64,000 nt of DNA, taken from assembly GCF_014171595.1 (NCBI RefSeq), contig NZ_CP050451.1:310001-374000 (forward strand), in the 5' to 3' direction. This document shows, piece after piece, positions 28,788-39,078 of this stretch (position 1 is its first letter; every line of letters begins with the position of its first letter). The notes below the pieces were generated by a model, which was not told the DNA's origin, did not search any database, and saw nothing but the letters and a program-made list of their open reading frames with translations. The translations under genes and the position numbers were made by a program. Source of the stretch: Massilia sp. Se16.2.3. Lineage in GTDB: Bacteria; Pseudomonadota; Gammaproteobacteria; Burkholderiales; Burkholderiaceae_D.

Positions 28788-28866
28788 AAAAAGCGCCAGC
28801 GTGCAGCGTCATCCGGGTTGAGGAATATGCGGGGGCATATCACCGGATGGCGCTCCACGCTGGCGC
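28788..28866 (-). terminator. Long-stem terminator after recX
   Basis: Arms 28793-28816 and 28843-28866 are 24-base inverted repeats with two mismatches. A smaller stem (ATATGC/GCATAT) lies in the loop. On the minus strand TTTTT follows. It should end the recA-recX transcript; the stem is unusually long. Confidence 0.75.
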
Positions 28867-28945
28867 CTGGGCATAGATGGGTATTGGTAACTGCGGGTAC
28901 TGCGTTGACACGGTGGCGGAACCGCCGTCGTGGAAGCGGCGGCCG

Positions 28946-29404
28946 CTAGAACTCGTCCTCTTCCGGCGCACCCTTCAGTGCCGCACGTACGGCATTGCTG
29001 GAAAAACCGCGCGCCATCAGGAAACGCATTTGTTTACTACGCTCGGCCGCGTCCTTGGGGACGGTACCGAACTTGCGACGCCAGACCTCGACCGCGCGTG
29101 CGGTTTCGCTCTCGGCCAGACCGGACTTGAGCTCGGCCAATGCCTCGCCGTTGACGCCATGGCTTTGCAATTCGGCCACGACCCGGGCGTTGCCGAAGCG
29201 GGCGGCCTTGCGGTGAATCAGCGATTCGGCAAAGCGCTCCTGCGACAGCCAGTTGTTCTTTTCAAGGAAATCGAGGAGGGCTTCGACATCGTCGCCCTCC
29301 TCGGCATGGCGCGCCAGCTTGCGCTTGAGCTCGAGCCGGCTGTGCTCCCGCATGGAGAGGAAGCGCAGGGCTCGGGCCTTAAGACTCAATACTGGTTGGC
29401 GCAT
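28946..29404 (-). CDS. recX: Regulatory protein RecX
   Basis: A 152-residue all-helical protein with [21 protein letters not shown] and the [30 protein letters not shown] core, followed by WRRKFG and [18 protein letters not shown]. RecX binds RecA filaments and limits their activity. It follows recA by 45 bases; a 7-base hairpin (29424-29443) in that gap may reduce recX expression, as known for the recA-recX pair in E. coli. Confidence 0.94.
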   Translation of the reverse strand: MRQPVLSLKARALRFLSMREHSRLELKRKLARHAEEGDDVEALLDFLEKNNWLSQERFAESLIHRKAARFGNARVVAELQSHGVNGEALAELKSGLAESETARAVEVWRRKFGTVPKDAAERSKQMRFLMARGFSSNAVRAALKGAPEEDEF

Positions 29405-29449
29405 GGCGATACAGCGGATCGGATGGAGCCATGACAGGCTCCAAGCGAT

Positions 29450-30541
<1,092 letters not shown>

Positions 30542-30604
30542 AATTTTCTTTCAGTCTTGGAGGTACCAAGGTGTGGGCACCCGCACGCTTTTCAATAGCC
30601 ACTA

Positions 30605-30620
30605 CTGTATAAAAATCCAG
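30605..30620 (-). promoter_or_regulatory. LexA (SOS) box upstream of recA
   Basis: CTGTATAAAAATCCAG matches CTGT-N8-ACAG in all but one base. It is 64-79 bases upstream of the recA start codon, where it can overlap the promoter. Expected to give SOS induction of recA-recX. Confidence 0.75.
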
Positions 30621-30732
30621 TGGTTTTGGCAAGCGCGAATTTGCCCGACTGTTGGAGAACGCTCGCATTGTTGCGCTAAATCAAACACAATGAGGGCAGC
30701 CGGAAGGTCTAATCGATTTACAAGGTAATGCT

Positions 30733-31437
30733 ATGCGAATTCTACTTGCGGAAGATGACAGTGTACTCGCGGATGGCCTGACGCGGTCGCTCCGCCAGTC
30801 AGGCTACGCGATCGACTGCGTGCGCAACGGCGCCGAAGCCGACACCGCCCTGTCGACCCAGGAATTCGACCTGTTGATCCTCGACCTGGGCTTGCCGAAA
30901 ATGCCAGGCTTGGAAGTACTGCGGCGCCTGCGTGCGCGCGCCTCCCTGCTGCCGGTACTGATCCTCACCGCCGCCGACTCGGTCGAGCAGCGCGTCGAGG
31001 GCCTCGACCTCGGCGCCGACGACTACATGGCCAAGCCCTTTGCCCTGTCCGAACTGGAAGCACGGGTGCGTGCCCTCACCCGCCGCGGCGCCGGCGGCGG
31101 CCCCACCGTGATCCGCCATGGCCCCCTCGTCTACGACCAGGTCGGCCGCAGCGCCTACATCAACGACCAGATGCTCGACCTGTCGGCGCGCGAACTGGGG
31201 CTGCTGGAAATTTTGCTGGCGCGCACGGGGCGCCTGGTGTCGAAGGAGCAGCTGGTCGACCACCTGTGCGAATGGGGCGAGGAAGTGTCGAACAATGCCA
31301 TCGAGGTATATGTGCATCGGCTGCGCAAGAAGATCGAAGTCGGCGGCGTGCGCATCGCCACCGTGCGCGGACTCGGCTATTGCCTCGAGAAATACGCCGA
31401 CGCCGTCCGCGCCGAGCAGGTGGCCGACCACAAGTGA
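30733..31437 (+). CDS. OmpR-family response regulator (TctD/QseB-like)
   Basis: A 234-residue regulator: receiver domain with acidic pocket EDD at residues 7-9, phosphorylated Asp51 in LLILDLGLPKMPG, and the Lys in DDYMAKPFALSEL; then a winged-helix domain with LDLSARELGLLEILLARTGRLVSKEQLVDHLCEWGEEVSNNAIEVYVHRLRKKIEVGGVRIATVRGLGYCL. It forms a pair with the overlapping histidine kinase (GTGA junction). By position it probably controls the DUF4212/symporter genes that follow. Confidence 0.94.
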   Translation: MRILLAEDDSVLADGLTRSLRQSGYAIDCVRNGAEADTALSTQEFDLLILDLGLPKMPGLEVLRRLRARASLLPVLILTAADSVEQRVEGLDLGADDYMAKPFALSELEARVRALTRRGAGGGPTVIRHGPLVYDQVGRSAYINDQMLDLSARELGLLEILLARTGRLVSKEQLVDHLCEWGEEVSNNAIEVYVHRLRKKIEVGGVRIATVRGLGYCLEKYADAVRAEQVADHK

Positions 31438-32971
31438 ACGACCGCGACGCCGGCCTGCTCGCGCCCGATCCCGATCGCTCCCCCGGCGCGGCGCCCGAGC
31501 CGCTCTACGTCCCGCCGAGCCCCGAATCGGAAGAGAACATCCAGCATTCGCTGTTTGGCGAGATCCTCGACTGGATGCTGGCGCCGCTGCTGCTCTTGTG
31601 GCCGATGAGCATCGCGATTACCTACCTGGTAGCAAAATCCATCGCCAACGGCCCCTTCGACCACGCGCTGGAAGACCGGGTGACGGTGCTGGCCCAGCAG
31701 GTCCGCGAGGAAAGCGGACGCATCGTTACGCAGTTGCCGGGCAGCGCGCGCGACATCCTGCGCGCCGACGACGTCGACAGCGTGTATTACCAGGTCGCCG
31801 ATGCGAACGGTCAATTTGTCGATGGCGACCGCGAACTGCCCCGTCCGCGCGAGGATGATGCCGACAAGGACGGCGCCGTCCACTTCCGCCAGGCGGCGCT
31901 GCACGGCAATCCGCTGCGCGTGGCCTACCTGTACGTCAATCTCGATCCCCTGTTACCGCCTGCGGCCAGCCCGCGCAAGGCGCTGGTGCAGGTGGCGGAA
32001 ACGCTCGACAAGCGCGCCCTGCTGGCCAACGAGATCATCAAGGGCGTGATTTTGCCGCAGTTCATCATCTTGCCGATCATCCTGGCCCTGGTCTGGTTTG
32101 CCCTGTCGCGTGGCCTGTCGCCGCTGGCCGAGCTGCAGGAGCGCATCCGCGCGCGCAGCTCGGACGATTTGTCTCCCATCGACTCGCGCCAGGTACCGGA
32201 GGAAATTTCTCCCCTTGTCGGCTCGCTCAACGACATGCTGGGACGGCTTGCCCAGACCATCGACATGCAAAAGCGTTTCATTGCCGACGCCGCGCACCAG
32301 ATGAAGACGCCACTGGCCGGCATGCGCATGCAGTCCGAGCTGGCCCTGCGCCAGGTCGACCCGGACGAGATCCACCGCTCGCTGGAGCAGCTGGCCAAGA
32401 GTTCCGAGTCGGCCACGCGCCTGGTGAACCAGTTGCTGGCACTGGCGCGCGCGGAAAACCAGCCGCATGCGGGCCTGGCCTTCGAGGAAATCGAGCTGGG
32501 CCCGCTGGCGCGCGCGACCGTGCAGGACTGGGTGCAGGCCTCGTTCACGCACGGCATCGACCTCGGCTTCGAGGAGCAGGACGAGAAAGTCAGCATTGCC
32601 GGCCACGCCCTGATGCTGCGCGAGCTGCTGTCGAACCTGATCGACAATGCGCTGCGCTACACCCCACACGGCGGCAGCGTCACGGTGCGGGTAAGGCGCG
32701 ACGGCCCCACGCGCTGCTCGAAGTCGAGGACACCGGCCCCGGCATCGCCCCAAGCGAACGGGCCCACGTGTTCGAACGCTTCTACCGCATCCTCGGCTCG
32801 AGCGCGACCGGCAGCGGCCTGGGCCTGGCCATCGTGCGCGAGATCGCCCAGCAGCACGGCGCCGAGGTCGATATTTTCAACAACCCGCGCAGCCATTCGA
32901 CCAGGTATCCCGGCAGCCTGTTCCGCCTGACCTTCCCGCCACCCGTGATCGAGCCCGACGATGCCGACTGA
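31434..32971 (+). CDS. TctE-like sensor histidine kinase, frameshifted near the end
   Basis: Starts at GTG 31434 overlapping the regulator stop. Two membrane segments (about residues 52-70 and 205-225) flank a periplasmic sensor of the 2CSK_N type; then HAMP, H-box RFIADAAHQMKTPLAGMRMQ with the phospho-His, N-box LLSNLIDNALRYTPHGG. The frame breaks at the CCCC at 32705-32708; inserting one C continues with ALLEVEDTGPGIAPSERAHVFERF and GSGLGLAIVREIAQQHG (D, F and G boxes) to the stop at 32971. The complete kinase would have ~512 residues. The kinase family in other bacteria senses carboxylates. Confidence 0.88.
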
Positions 32972-33287
32972 CGCCATTCCCGTCCCGTCTTCCCCTCCCG
33001 ACTCCGAACTGCGCCAGCAGCGCCGCCTGCTGGCCGCGCGCGCCGCGCACTGGCGCCAGACGCGCCGCCTCACGTTCGCCCTGCTGGCGCTATGGCTGGC
33101 CACCGGCTTCGGCACCGTGTTCTACGCCCGCGAACTGGCCCGGGTGACCGTGTTCGGCTGGCCGCTGTCGTTCTATATGGCGGCGCAAGGAGCAGCCCTG
33201 GTGTGCCTGGCCATCATCGGCGCCTATGCCTGGCGCATGCGCCAGCTCGACCGGGCCTATGCGCACGCGCTGGCGGAGGACGCGTGA
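32961..33287 (+). CDS. DUF4212 protein, small subunit of a sodium/solute symporter
   Basis: A 108-residue protein with two membrane helices (about residues 38-57 and 67-89) and the FALLALWLATGFGTVFYARELARVTVFGWPLSFYMAAQGA signature. DUF4212 genes are almost always found before a VC_2705-type sodium:solute symporter, as here. It overlaps the kinase stop by 11 bases and the symporter start by four. Probably the partner subunit of the transporter. Confidence 0.9.
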   Translation: MPTDAIPVPSSPPDSELRQQRRLLAARAAHWRQTRRLTFALLALWLATGFGTVFYARELARVTVFGWPLSFYMAAQGAALVCLAIIGAYAWRMRQLDRAYAHALAEDA

Positions 33288-35332
33288 GCGCCCGGAAAAG
33301 CTATTTCCGCCGCCTGTCCGGCTATTACGCCTGGTTCTGCATCTGCTTCGCCGGTTTCCTGCTGGCCTTGACGGTGCTGGAAAAGGAGGGCATGCCGCGC
33401 CTGTGGATCGGCCACCTGTTCATGTTCGCCACCATCGTGCTGTATGCCACCATCGGCGTGGTCAGCCGCACCTCGAACGTTACCGAATATTATGTGGCCG
33501 GGCGGCGCGTACCGGCCCTGTTCAACGGCATGGCCACTGCCGCCGACTGGATCTCGGCGGCCAGCTTCATCAGCCTGGCCGGCGGACTCTACCTGTATGG
33601 CTTCGACGCCCTCGCCTACATCATGGGCTGGACCGGTGGCTATTGCCTGGTAGCCTTGCTGATCGCTCCTTACCTGCGCAAGTTCGCCCAGTACACGATT
33701 CCCGACTACCTGGCCACGCGCTATGGCGGCGGCGCAGGTGGGCGCGGCGGGCCGGTGCGGGCGCTGGCGGTCGCTGCCACCATCCTGGGTGTCCTTCGTC
33801 TACGTGGTGGCGCAGATCTACGCGGTCGGGCTGATCGCCTCGCGCTTTACCGGCGTCGATTTTTCGGTCGGTATCTTCCTGGGACTGGCCAGCATCCTGG
33901 TCTGTTCTTTCCTTGGCGGCATGCGCGGCATCACCTGGACGCAGGTGGCGCAGTACATCATCATCCTGGTCGCCTTCCTGATCCCGACGATGTGGCTGTC
34001 GGCCAAGCATGCCGGCAATCCCTTGCCGCAGGTGGCCTACGGTTCCGTGCTGCCGAAACTGGCCGCGCGCGAAGCCGAGCTGGTGCGCGACCCGCGCGAG
34101 CAGCAGGTGCGCGCGCGCTTTCGCCAGGAGGCCGATGACTACGGCGCGCGCCTGGCCTCGCTACCCGGTTCCGGGAAAGCGGGCGCCTTGCCGCCCAGCG
34201 CCGGCTCGACGCGGCGCGCCTGCGCAACTCCTCGCTGGCCGACGTGCGCAGCGCCGAGCGGGCGCTGGCCGCCTACCCCAAGACGGTCGAGGATGCCGAG
34301 CGCCTGTGGCGCGCCCAGCAGGCACGCCTGCTGGCACGGGCCCAGCCGCCGCAGCCGCACGCGGCGCCTTTTCCCGGCGCCACTGAAGCCGAATCGAATG
34401 CCCGGCGCAATAACTTCCTGGCCCTCGTGTTCTGCCTGATGTTCGGCACCGCCGCCCTGCCCCACATCCTGATGCGCTCCTACACCACGCCCTCGGTGCA
34501 CGAAACGCGCGTGTCGGTGTTCTGGACCCTGTTCTTCATCCTCCTGATCTACCTCAGCATCCCGGCGCTGGCCGTCCTGGCGAAGTACGACATCTACACG
34601 AGCCTGGTCGGCAGCGATTTTTCATCACTCCCCACCTGGATTTCCTACTGGGCGAATGTGGACAAGGTCAATCCCCTGATCCGCGTGACCGACATCAACC
34701 ACGATGGCCTGGTGCAGCTGGCGGAAATCGCCATCGATGGCGATGTGCTGGTGCTGGCGACGCCGGAAATCGGCGGTTTGCCCTATGTAATATCGGGCCT
34801 GGTGGCGGCCGGCGGACTGGCCGCGGCCCTGTCCACCGCCGACGGCCTGCTGCTGGCCATCTCGAATGCGCTCTCGCACGACGTCTATTACAAGATCGTC
34901 GACCCGGGCGCCTCGACCCAGAAGCGGGTGACGATTTCGAAGCTGCTGCTGCTGGCGGTGGCCTTCATTGCAGCGTACGCCGCCTCGCAAAAGCCGGCGG
35001 ACATCCTGTCGCTGGTGGGCGCGGCCTTTTCGCTGGCGGCCTCGACCCTGTTCCCGGCCCTGGTGCTGGGGGTGTTCTGGAAACGCGCCAACCACGTCGG
35101 CGCCATTGCCGGCATGGTGGCGGGTTTTCTTGCCTGCCTGTACTACATGATCCGGGTTAACCCCAGCCTGGGCGGGCGCCTGGAGGCGGCCTGGTTCGAC
35201 ATCGCGCCGATGTCGGCCGGCGTATTCGGTGTGCCGGCCGGCATGGCGGCCATCGTCGTGTTCAGCCTGTTGAGCGCGGCGCCGGCGCGTACCAGCAACG
35301 CACTGGTCGACCATATCCGGGCCCCCGAGTAG
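33284..35332 (+). CDS. VC_2705-type sodium:solute symporter, two compensating frameshifts
   Basis: Starts at GTG 33284, GTGA overlap with the DUF4212 gene. Helices with SNVTEYYVAGRRVPALFNGMATAADWISAASFISLAGG mark the SSS family large subunit. Reading moves by one base at the GGG at 33787-33789 (one extra G: ILG then VSFVYVVAQIYAVGLIASRFTG) and back at about 34172 (a missing T: ending LASLPGS, continuing ESGRLAAQ). The two leave the rest in the original frame. With both corrected it is about 680 residues, with a large hydrophilic insert (residues ~260-350) known for the family. Substrate likely a short-chain carboxylate, by analogy; unproven. Confidence 0.88.
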
Positions 35333-35447
35333 CGGTGAGGGAGTAACGCAACAGCAAGCAGCGGTGAGCAGCAGTAAACAAGCCAGGGCAAACAATCGGT
35401 AGTAAGCTGACGGTCGGGTTACCCGTCGCCCTGTCGAAGGAGATCAC

Positions 35448-36668
35448 ATGTCATCTGGCAAGATCCTCGTTGCACAAGGAGGCGGTCCGACCGCCGTCAT
35501 CAACCAGTCGCTGGTCGGCGTTACGCTCGAGGCGCGGCGTTTCCGCAACGTCAACCGCATCTACGGCGCGCTGCATGGCGTGCGCGGCATCGTCGACGAG
35601 GGCTTCCTCGACCTCACCCAGGAAACCAGCCACAACCTGGAACTGGTGGCCGCCACGCCTTCCTCGGCGCTGGGATCCACCCGCGACAAGCCCGACATGG
35701 CTTATTGCGGGCGCATTTTCGACGTGTTGCGCGCACACGAGATCGAACACTTCTTCTACATCGGCGGCAATGACTCGGCCGATACCGTGCGCATTGTCAG
35801 CGAGGAGGCGCGCAAGGCCGGCTACCCGCTGCGCTGCATCCACATTCCGAAAACCATCGACAACGACCTGGTCGGCAACGACCACACGCCCGGTTTTCCG
35901 TCGGCAGCGCGCTTCGTCGCCCAGGCCTTTGCCGGCGCTAATCTCGACAATGCGGCCTTGCCCGGTGTGTATGTCGGCGTGGTGATGGGGCGCCATGCCG
36001 GTTTTCTCACCGCAGCGTCCGCGCTCGGCAAGAAATTCCCGGACGACGGCCCGCACCTGATCTACCTGCCCGAACGGGTGTTCGAGCTGGAGCGCTTCCT
36101 GGCCGACGTCAAGGCCATGGTCGAGCGCCACGGCCGCTGCGTGATCGCGGTCTCCGAAGGCATCCACGACGCAGCGGGCGAACCCATCGTCACCATGCTC
36201 GCCAAGGACATCGAGAAAGATGCGCACGGCAACGTGCAGCTGTCCGGCACCGGCGCGCTGGCCGACCTGCTGTGCGAGGAAATCAAGGGCCGGCTCGGCA
36301 TCAAGCGCGTGCGCGGCGATACCTTCGGCTACCTGCAGCGCTCCTTCATCGGCTGCGTCTCCGACGTCGACCAGCGCGAGGCGCGCGAAGTCGGCGAGAA
36401 GGCGGTGCAGTTCGCCATGTGGGGCGATCGCGACGGCTCGGTCGTGATCCGCCGCACCGGCTTTTATTCGGTCGACTACGAGCTGCTCCCTCTCGACCAG
36501 GTGGCCGGCAAGACGCGCACCATGGAAGACGAATTCATCAGCGAAAGCGGCACCGATGTGACCGATGCCTTCCGCCTCTACCTGCGCCCGCTGCTGGGCT
36601 CGAAAATGCCGGATGCATTCCGCCTGCGCGGGGCACGCGTGCCAAAGGTGCTGCATCCGGGGCGCTGA
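35448..36668 (+). CDS. pfp: PPi-dependent 6-phosphofructokinase
   Basis: A 406-residue PfkA-fold enzyme. In ATP enzymes the motif GGDGS is found; here it is GGNDSADTV, and PGTIDND is PKTIDND, the Lys marking PPi-dependent enzymes. Other conserved segments are GVVMGRHAGFLTAAS and IYLPERVFELERF. It phosphorylates fructose 6-phosphate reversibly using pyrophosphate. The gene follows the symporter by 115 bases and has AAGGAG before its ATG. The Asn within GGND replaces the usual Asp and would deserve a check against the family. Confidence 0.92.
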   Translation: MSSGKILVAQGGGPTAVINQSLVGVTLEARRFRNVNRIYGALHGVRGIVDEGFLDLTQETSHNLELVAATPSSALGSTRDKPDMAYCGRIFDVLRAHEIEHFFYIGGNDSADTVRIVSEEARKAGYPLRCIHIPKTIDNDLVGNDHTPGFPSAARFVAQAFAGANLDNAALPGVYVGVVMGRHAGFLTAASALGKKFPDDGPHLIYLPERVFELERFLADVKAMVERHGRCVIAVSEGIHDAAGEPIVTMLAKDIEKDAHGNVQLSGTGALADLLCEEIKGRLGIKRVRGDTFGYLQRSFIGCVSDVDQREAREVGEKAVQFAMWGDRDGSVVIRRTGFYSVDYELLPLDQVAGKTRTMEDEFISESGTDVTDAFRLYLRPLLGSKMPDAFRLRGARVPKVLHPGR

Positions 36669-36777
36669 AGGCCGGCAGTGACATTTGGATAGCTTCGGCG
36701 CCGCTGACGCCTGCTATCCTCCCCAGGCTGCGGGAAAAATTGCGGCTTCTATTATAAAAATACCTGATCGGGAATTC

Positions 36778-38817
36778 ATGTCCAAACATCCCTTCGCGCG
36801 CCGCCTGATGCGTCACGCGGCGGCCCTGTTCGCGCTTGCCCTGTGCGCTGCCGCCCCGCTATATGCCGCCACCGAAGCTGCGCTGCCGCCCATCGAGCGC
36901 TTCTTCATCAACCCGACCCTGCGTGAAGCCAGCCTTTCGCCGAGCGGACGCTACCTGGCGGCGATTTCCGGCGCGCCCGGGCGCCGCGATTACCTGGCCG
37001 TCATCGACCTGCAGGCCAACTCGGCCAAGCTGGTGGCCGGCTACAAGGATGTCGATATCCGGCAGTTCAGCTGGGTCAACGACAACCGCCTGGCCTTCAA
37101 CGTGAACGAGAACGAAATCGGACCGGGCGGCAAGTTCCTCGCCGCCGGCCTGTACGCGGTCGACCGCGACGGCAGCAACCTGCGCCAGCTCGCGCAACGA
37201 CGCGGCACCGCGTTCGTGGCCGAAGCCGAAGGCCACCTCAAGAGCAAGATCCTGCCCTGGCATACCTTCCTGATGGACCAGCGGGGCGCCCAGGATTCCG
37301 ACGCGATCTACGTCGAAAGCTATGTCTGGGAAGAGCAGAGCTACCAGGTTCGCCACATCAACCTGCTCAAGCTCAATACCGTCACGGGTACCAGCCAGGT
37401 CGTGCAACGCCCTGCCGCCGCCAAGGAGTGGACGCTCGACGCGAAAGGCGAGCCGCGCCTCGTGCGCTCGACCGAAAAAGACACCACCACCCTCCACTAC
37501 CGCGACCCCGCCACGGGGGCATGGCGGGTACTGACCACTTACCCGACCTATGCCTCCAGCAAGGACAGCTATGAGCCACTGGGCTTCGGCGGCGACGGTA
37601 CCCTGTATGCGGTCAGCAATGGCGACCAGGACACGCGCTCGCTGTACACGGTCAACCTGGCAACGGGCAAGCTCAATCCCGAACCAGTCGTGGTTACGCC
37701 AGGCTACGATTTCGATGGCGAACTGGTGCTGAGCGGCAGCCGCCTGCTGGGCATCAAACTGCATACCGATGCAGAGGCCATCGTCTGGTTCGACACGGCG
37801 ATGCAGGAGACACAGAAAAAGCTCGATGCGGCCCTGCCAGGCACCGTCAACCAGATGTCCTTTGGCGCGGCAGGCCAGTCGGACTGGGCGCTGGTGAAAT
37901 CGTATTCGGACAGGCAGCCCGAGAAGTACAACCTGTTCAACCTGAAAACCGGCGCCTTGAACCCGGTTGGCGAATCCTACCCCGGCATCGATCCGAAGCG
38001 CATGGGCCGCCAGGAACCGGTGCGCTACAAGGCGCGCGATGGCCTGGAGATCCCTGCGCTCCTGACCCTGCCCGCGAATGGCGCCAGGAACGCGCCCCTG
38101 GTGGTGCTGGTGCATGGCGGCCCCTACCTTCGGGGAACGAGCTGGGGCTGGCACCCGGAAACCCAGTTCCTGGCCTCGCGCGGCTATGCCGTGCTGGAAC
38201 CGGAGTTCCGCGGCAGCATGGGTTACGGTAACCGCCATTTCCGCGCCGGCTGGAAGCAATGGGGCCTGGCCATGCAGGACGACATCGCCGACGGCGCACG
38301 CTGGGCCATCGCCCAGGGCCATGCCGACCCGAAGCGCATCTGCATCGCCGGTGCCAGTTACGGCGGCTATGCCACCCTGATGGGCCTGGTCAAGGACCCG
38401 GACCTGTACAAGTGCGGCGTCGACTGGGTGGGCGTCACCGACATCAACCTGCTGTACGACGGCCACTGGAGCTTCACGTCCGACCTGTCCGAGCAGTGGA
38501 AACAGTACGGCATGCCGGAGCTGGTGGGCGACCAGGTCAAGGACGCGGCCCAGCTGAAGGCGACCTCGCCGATCACGCAGGCGGCGCGCATCAAGGCACC
38601 GCTGCTGCTGGCCTACGGCGGCGTCGACCGGCGCGTGCCGATGTACCACGGCCGCAAATTCCTCGAAGCGGTCAAGCCCCATAACAAGCAGGTCGAGTGG
38701 ATTTCCTATGACGAGGAAGGCCACGGCTGGCAGGTGCCGGCGAACCGCGTCGATTACTGGAGCCGCGTCGAGAAATTCCTCGACAAGCATATCGGCAGCG
38801 GCGCCAAGCCGAACTGA
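36778..38817 (+). CDS. S9-family prolyl oligopeptidase-type peptidase
   Basis: A 679-residue secreted peptidase. The signal peptide (RRLMRHAAALFALALCAAA, residues 8-27) precedes a beta-propeller of about 400 residues and an S9C-type hydrolase domain: Ser in GASYGGYATLMG, Asp in YGGVDRRVPM and His in DEEGHGW. The HGGPYLRGTSWGWHPETQFLASRGYAVLEPEFRGSMGYG block is typical. It should degrade oligopeptides in the periplasm. ATG 36778 is preferred over 36685 because it starts right before the signal peptide. It differs clearly from the S9 enzyme at 19022. Confidence 0.93.
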   Translation: MSKHPFARRLMRHAAALFALALCAAAPLYAATEAALPPIERFFINPTLREASLSPSGRYLAAISGAPGRRDYLAVIDLQANSAKLVAGYKDVDIRQFSWVNDNRLAFNVNENEIGPGGKFLAAGLYAVDRDGSNLRQLAQRRGTAFVAEAEGHLKSKILPWHTFLMDQRGAQDSDAIYVESYVWEEQSYQVRHINLLKLNTVTGTSQVVQRPAAAKEWTLDAKGEPRLVRSTEKDTTTLHYRDPATGAWRVLTTYPTYASSKDSYEPLGFGGDGTLYAVSNGDQDTRSLYTVNLATGKLNPEPVVVTPGYDFDGELVLSGSRLLGIKLHTDAEAIVWFDTAMQETQKKLDAALPGTVNQMSFGAAGQSDWALVKSYSDRQPEKYNLFNLKTGALNPVGESYPGIDPKRMGRQEPVRYKARDGLEIPALLTLPANGARNAPLVVLVHGGPYLRGTSWGWHPETQFLASRGYAVLEPEFRGSMGYGNRHFRAGWKQWGLAMQDDIADGARWAIAQGHADPKRICIAGASYGGYATLMGLVKDPDLYKCGVDWVGVTDINLLYDGHWSFTSDLSEQWKQYGMPELVGDQVKDAAQLKATSPITQAARIKAPLLLAYGGVDRRVPMYHGRKFLEAVKPHNKQVEWISYDEEGHGWQVPANRVDYWSRVEKFLDKHIGSGAKPN

Positions 38818-39078
38818 GAGGCGGACTGGGGAGCAAGCGCTCGCCGGGGACAAAAGCGGCCAACACACCTTCCAGTCCTGCGTGCATCGTCTTGCCCTAC
38901 GCCTGTCCTGTCGTTGACGACGCGCCCTGTCCTGGAGGGCGGGCGCATCGCGCATGCGGCTCTACCTGTGTCGGCGCTCAAAGTGTGGCATTTCAGCAAA
39001 CAGTGTTGGGTAAATATACCGGTGATGTGATTCCTGTGATTACATGTCACTTTGCAATAATTCTTTCCCCTTGACTCC

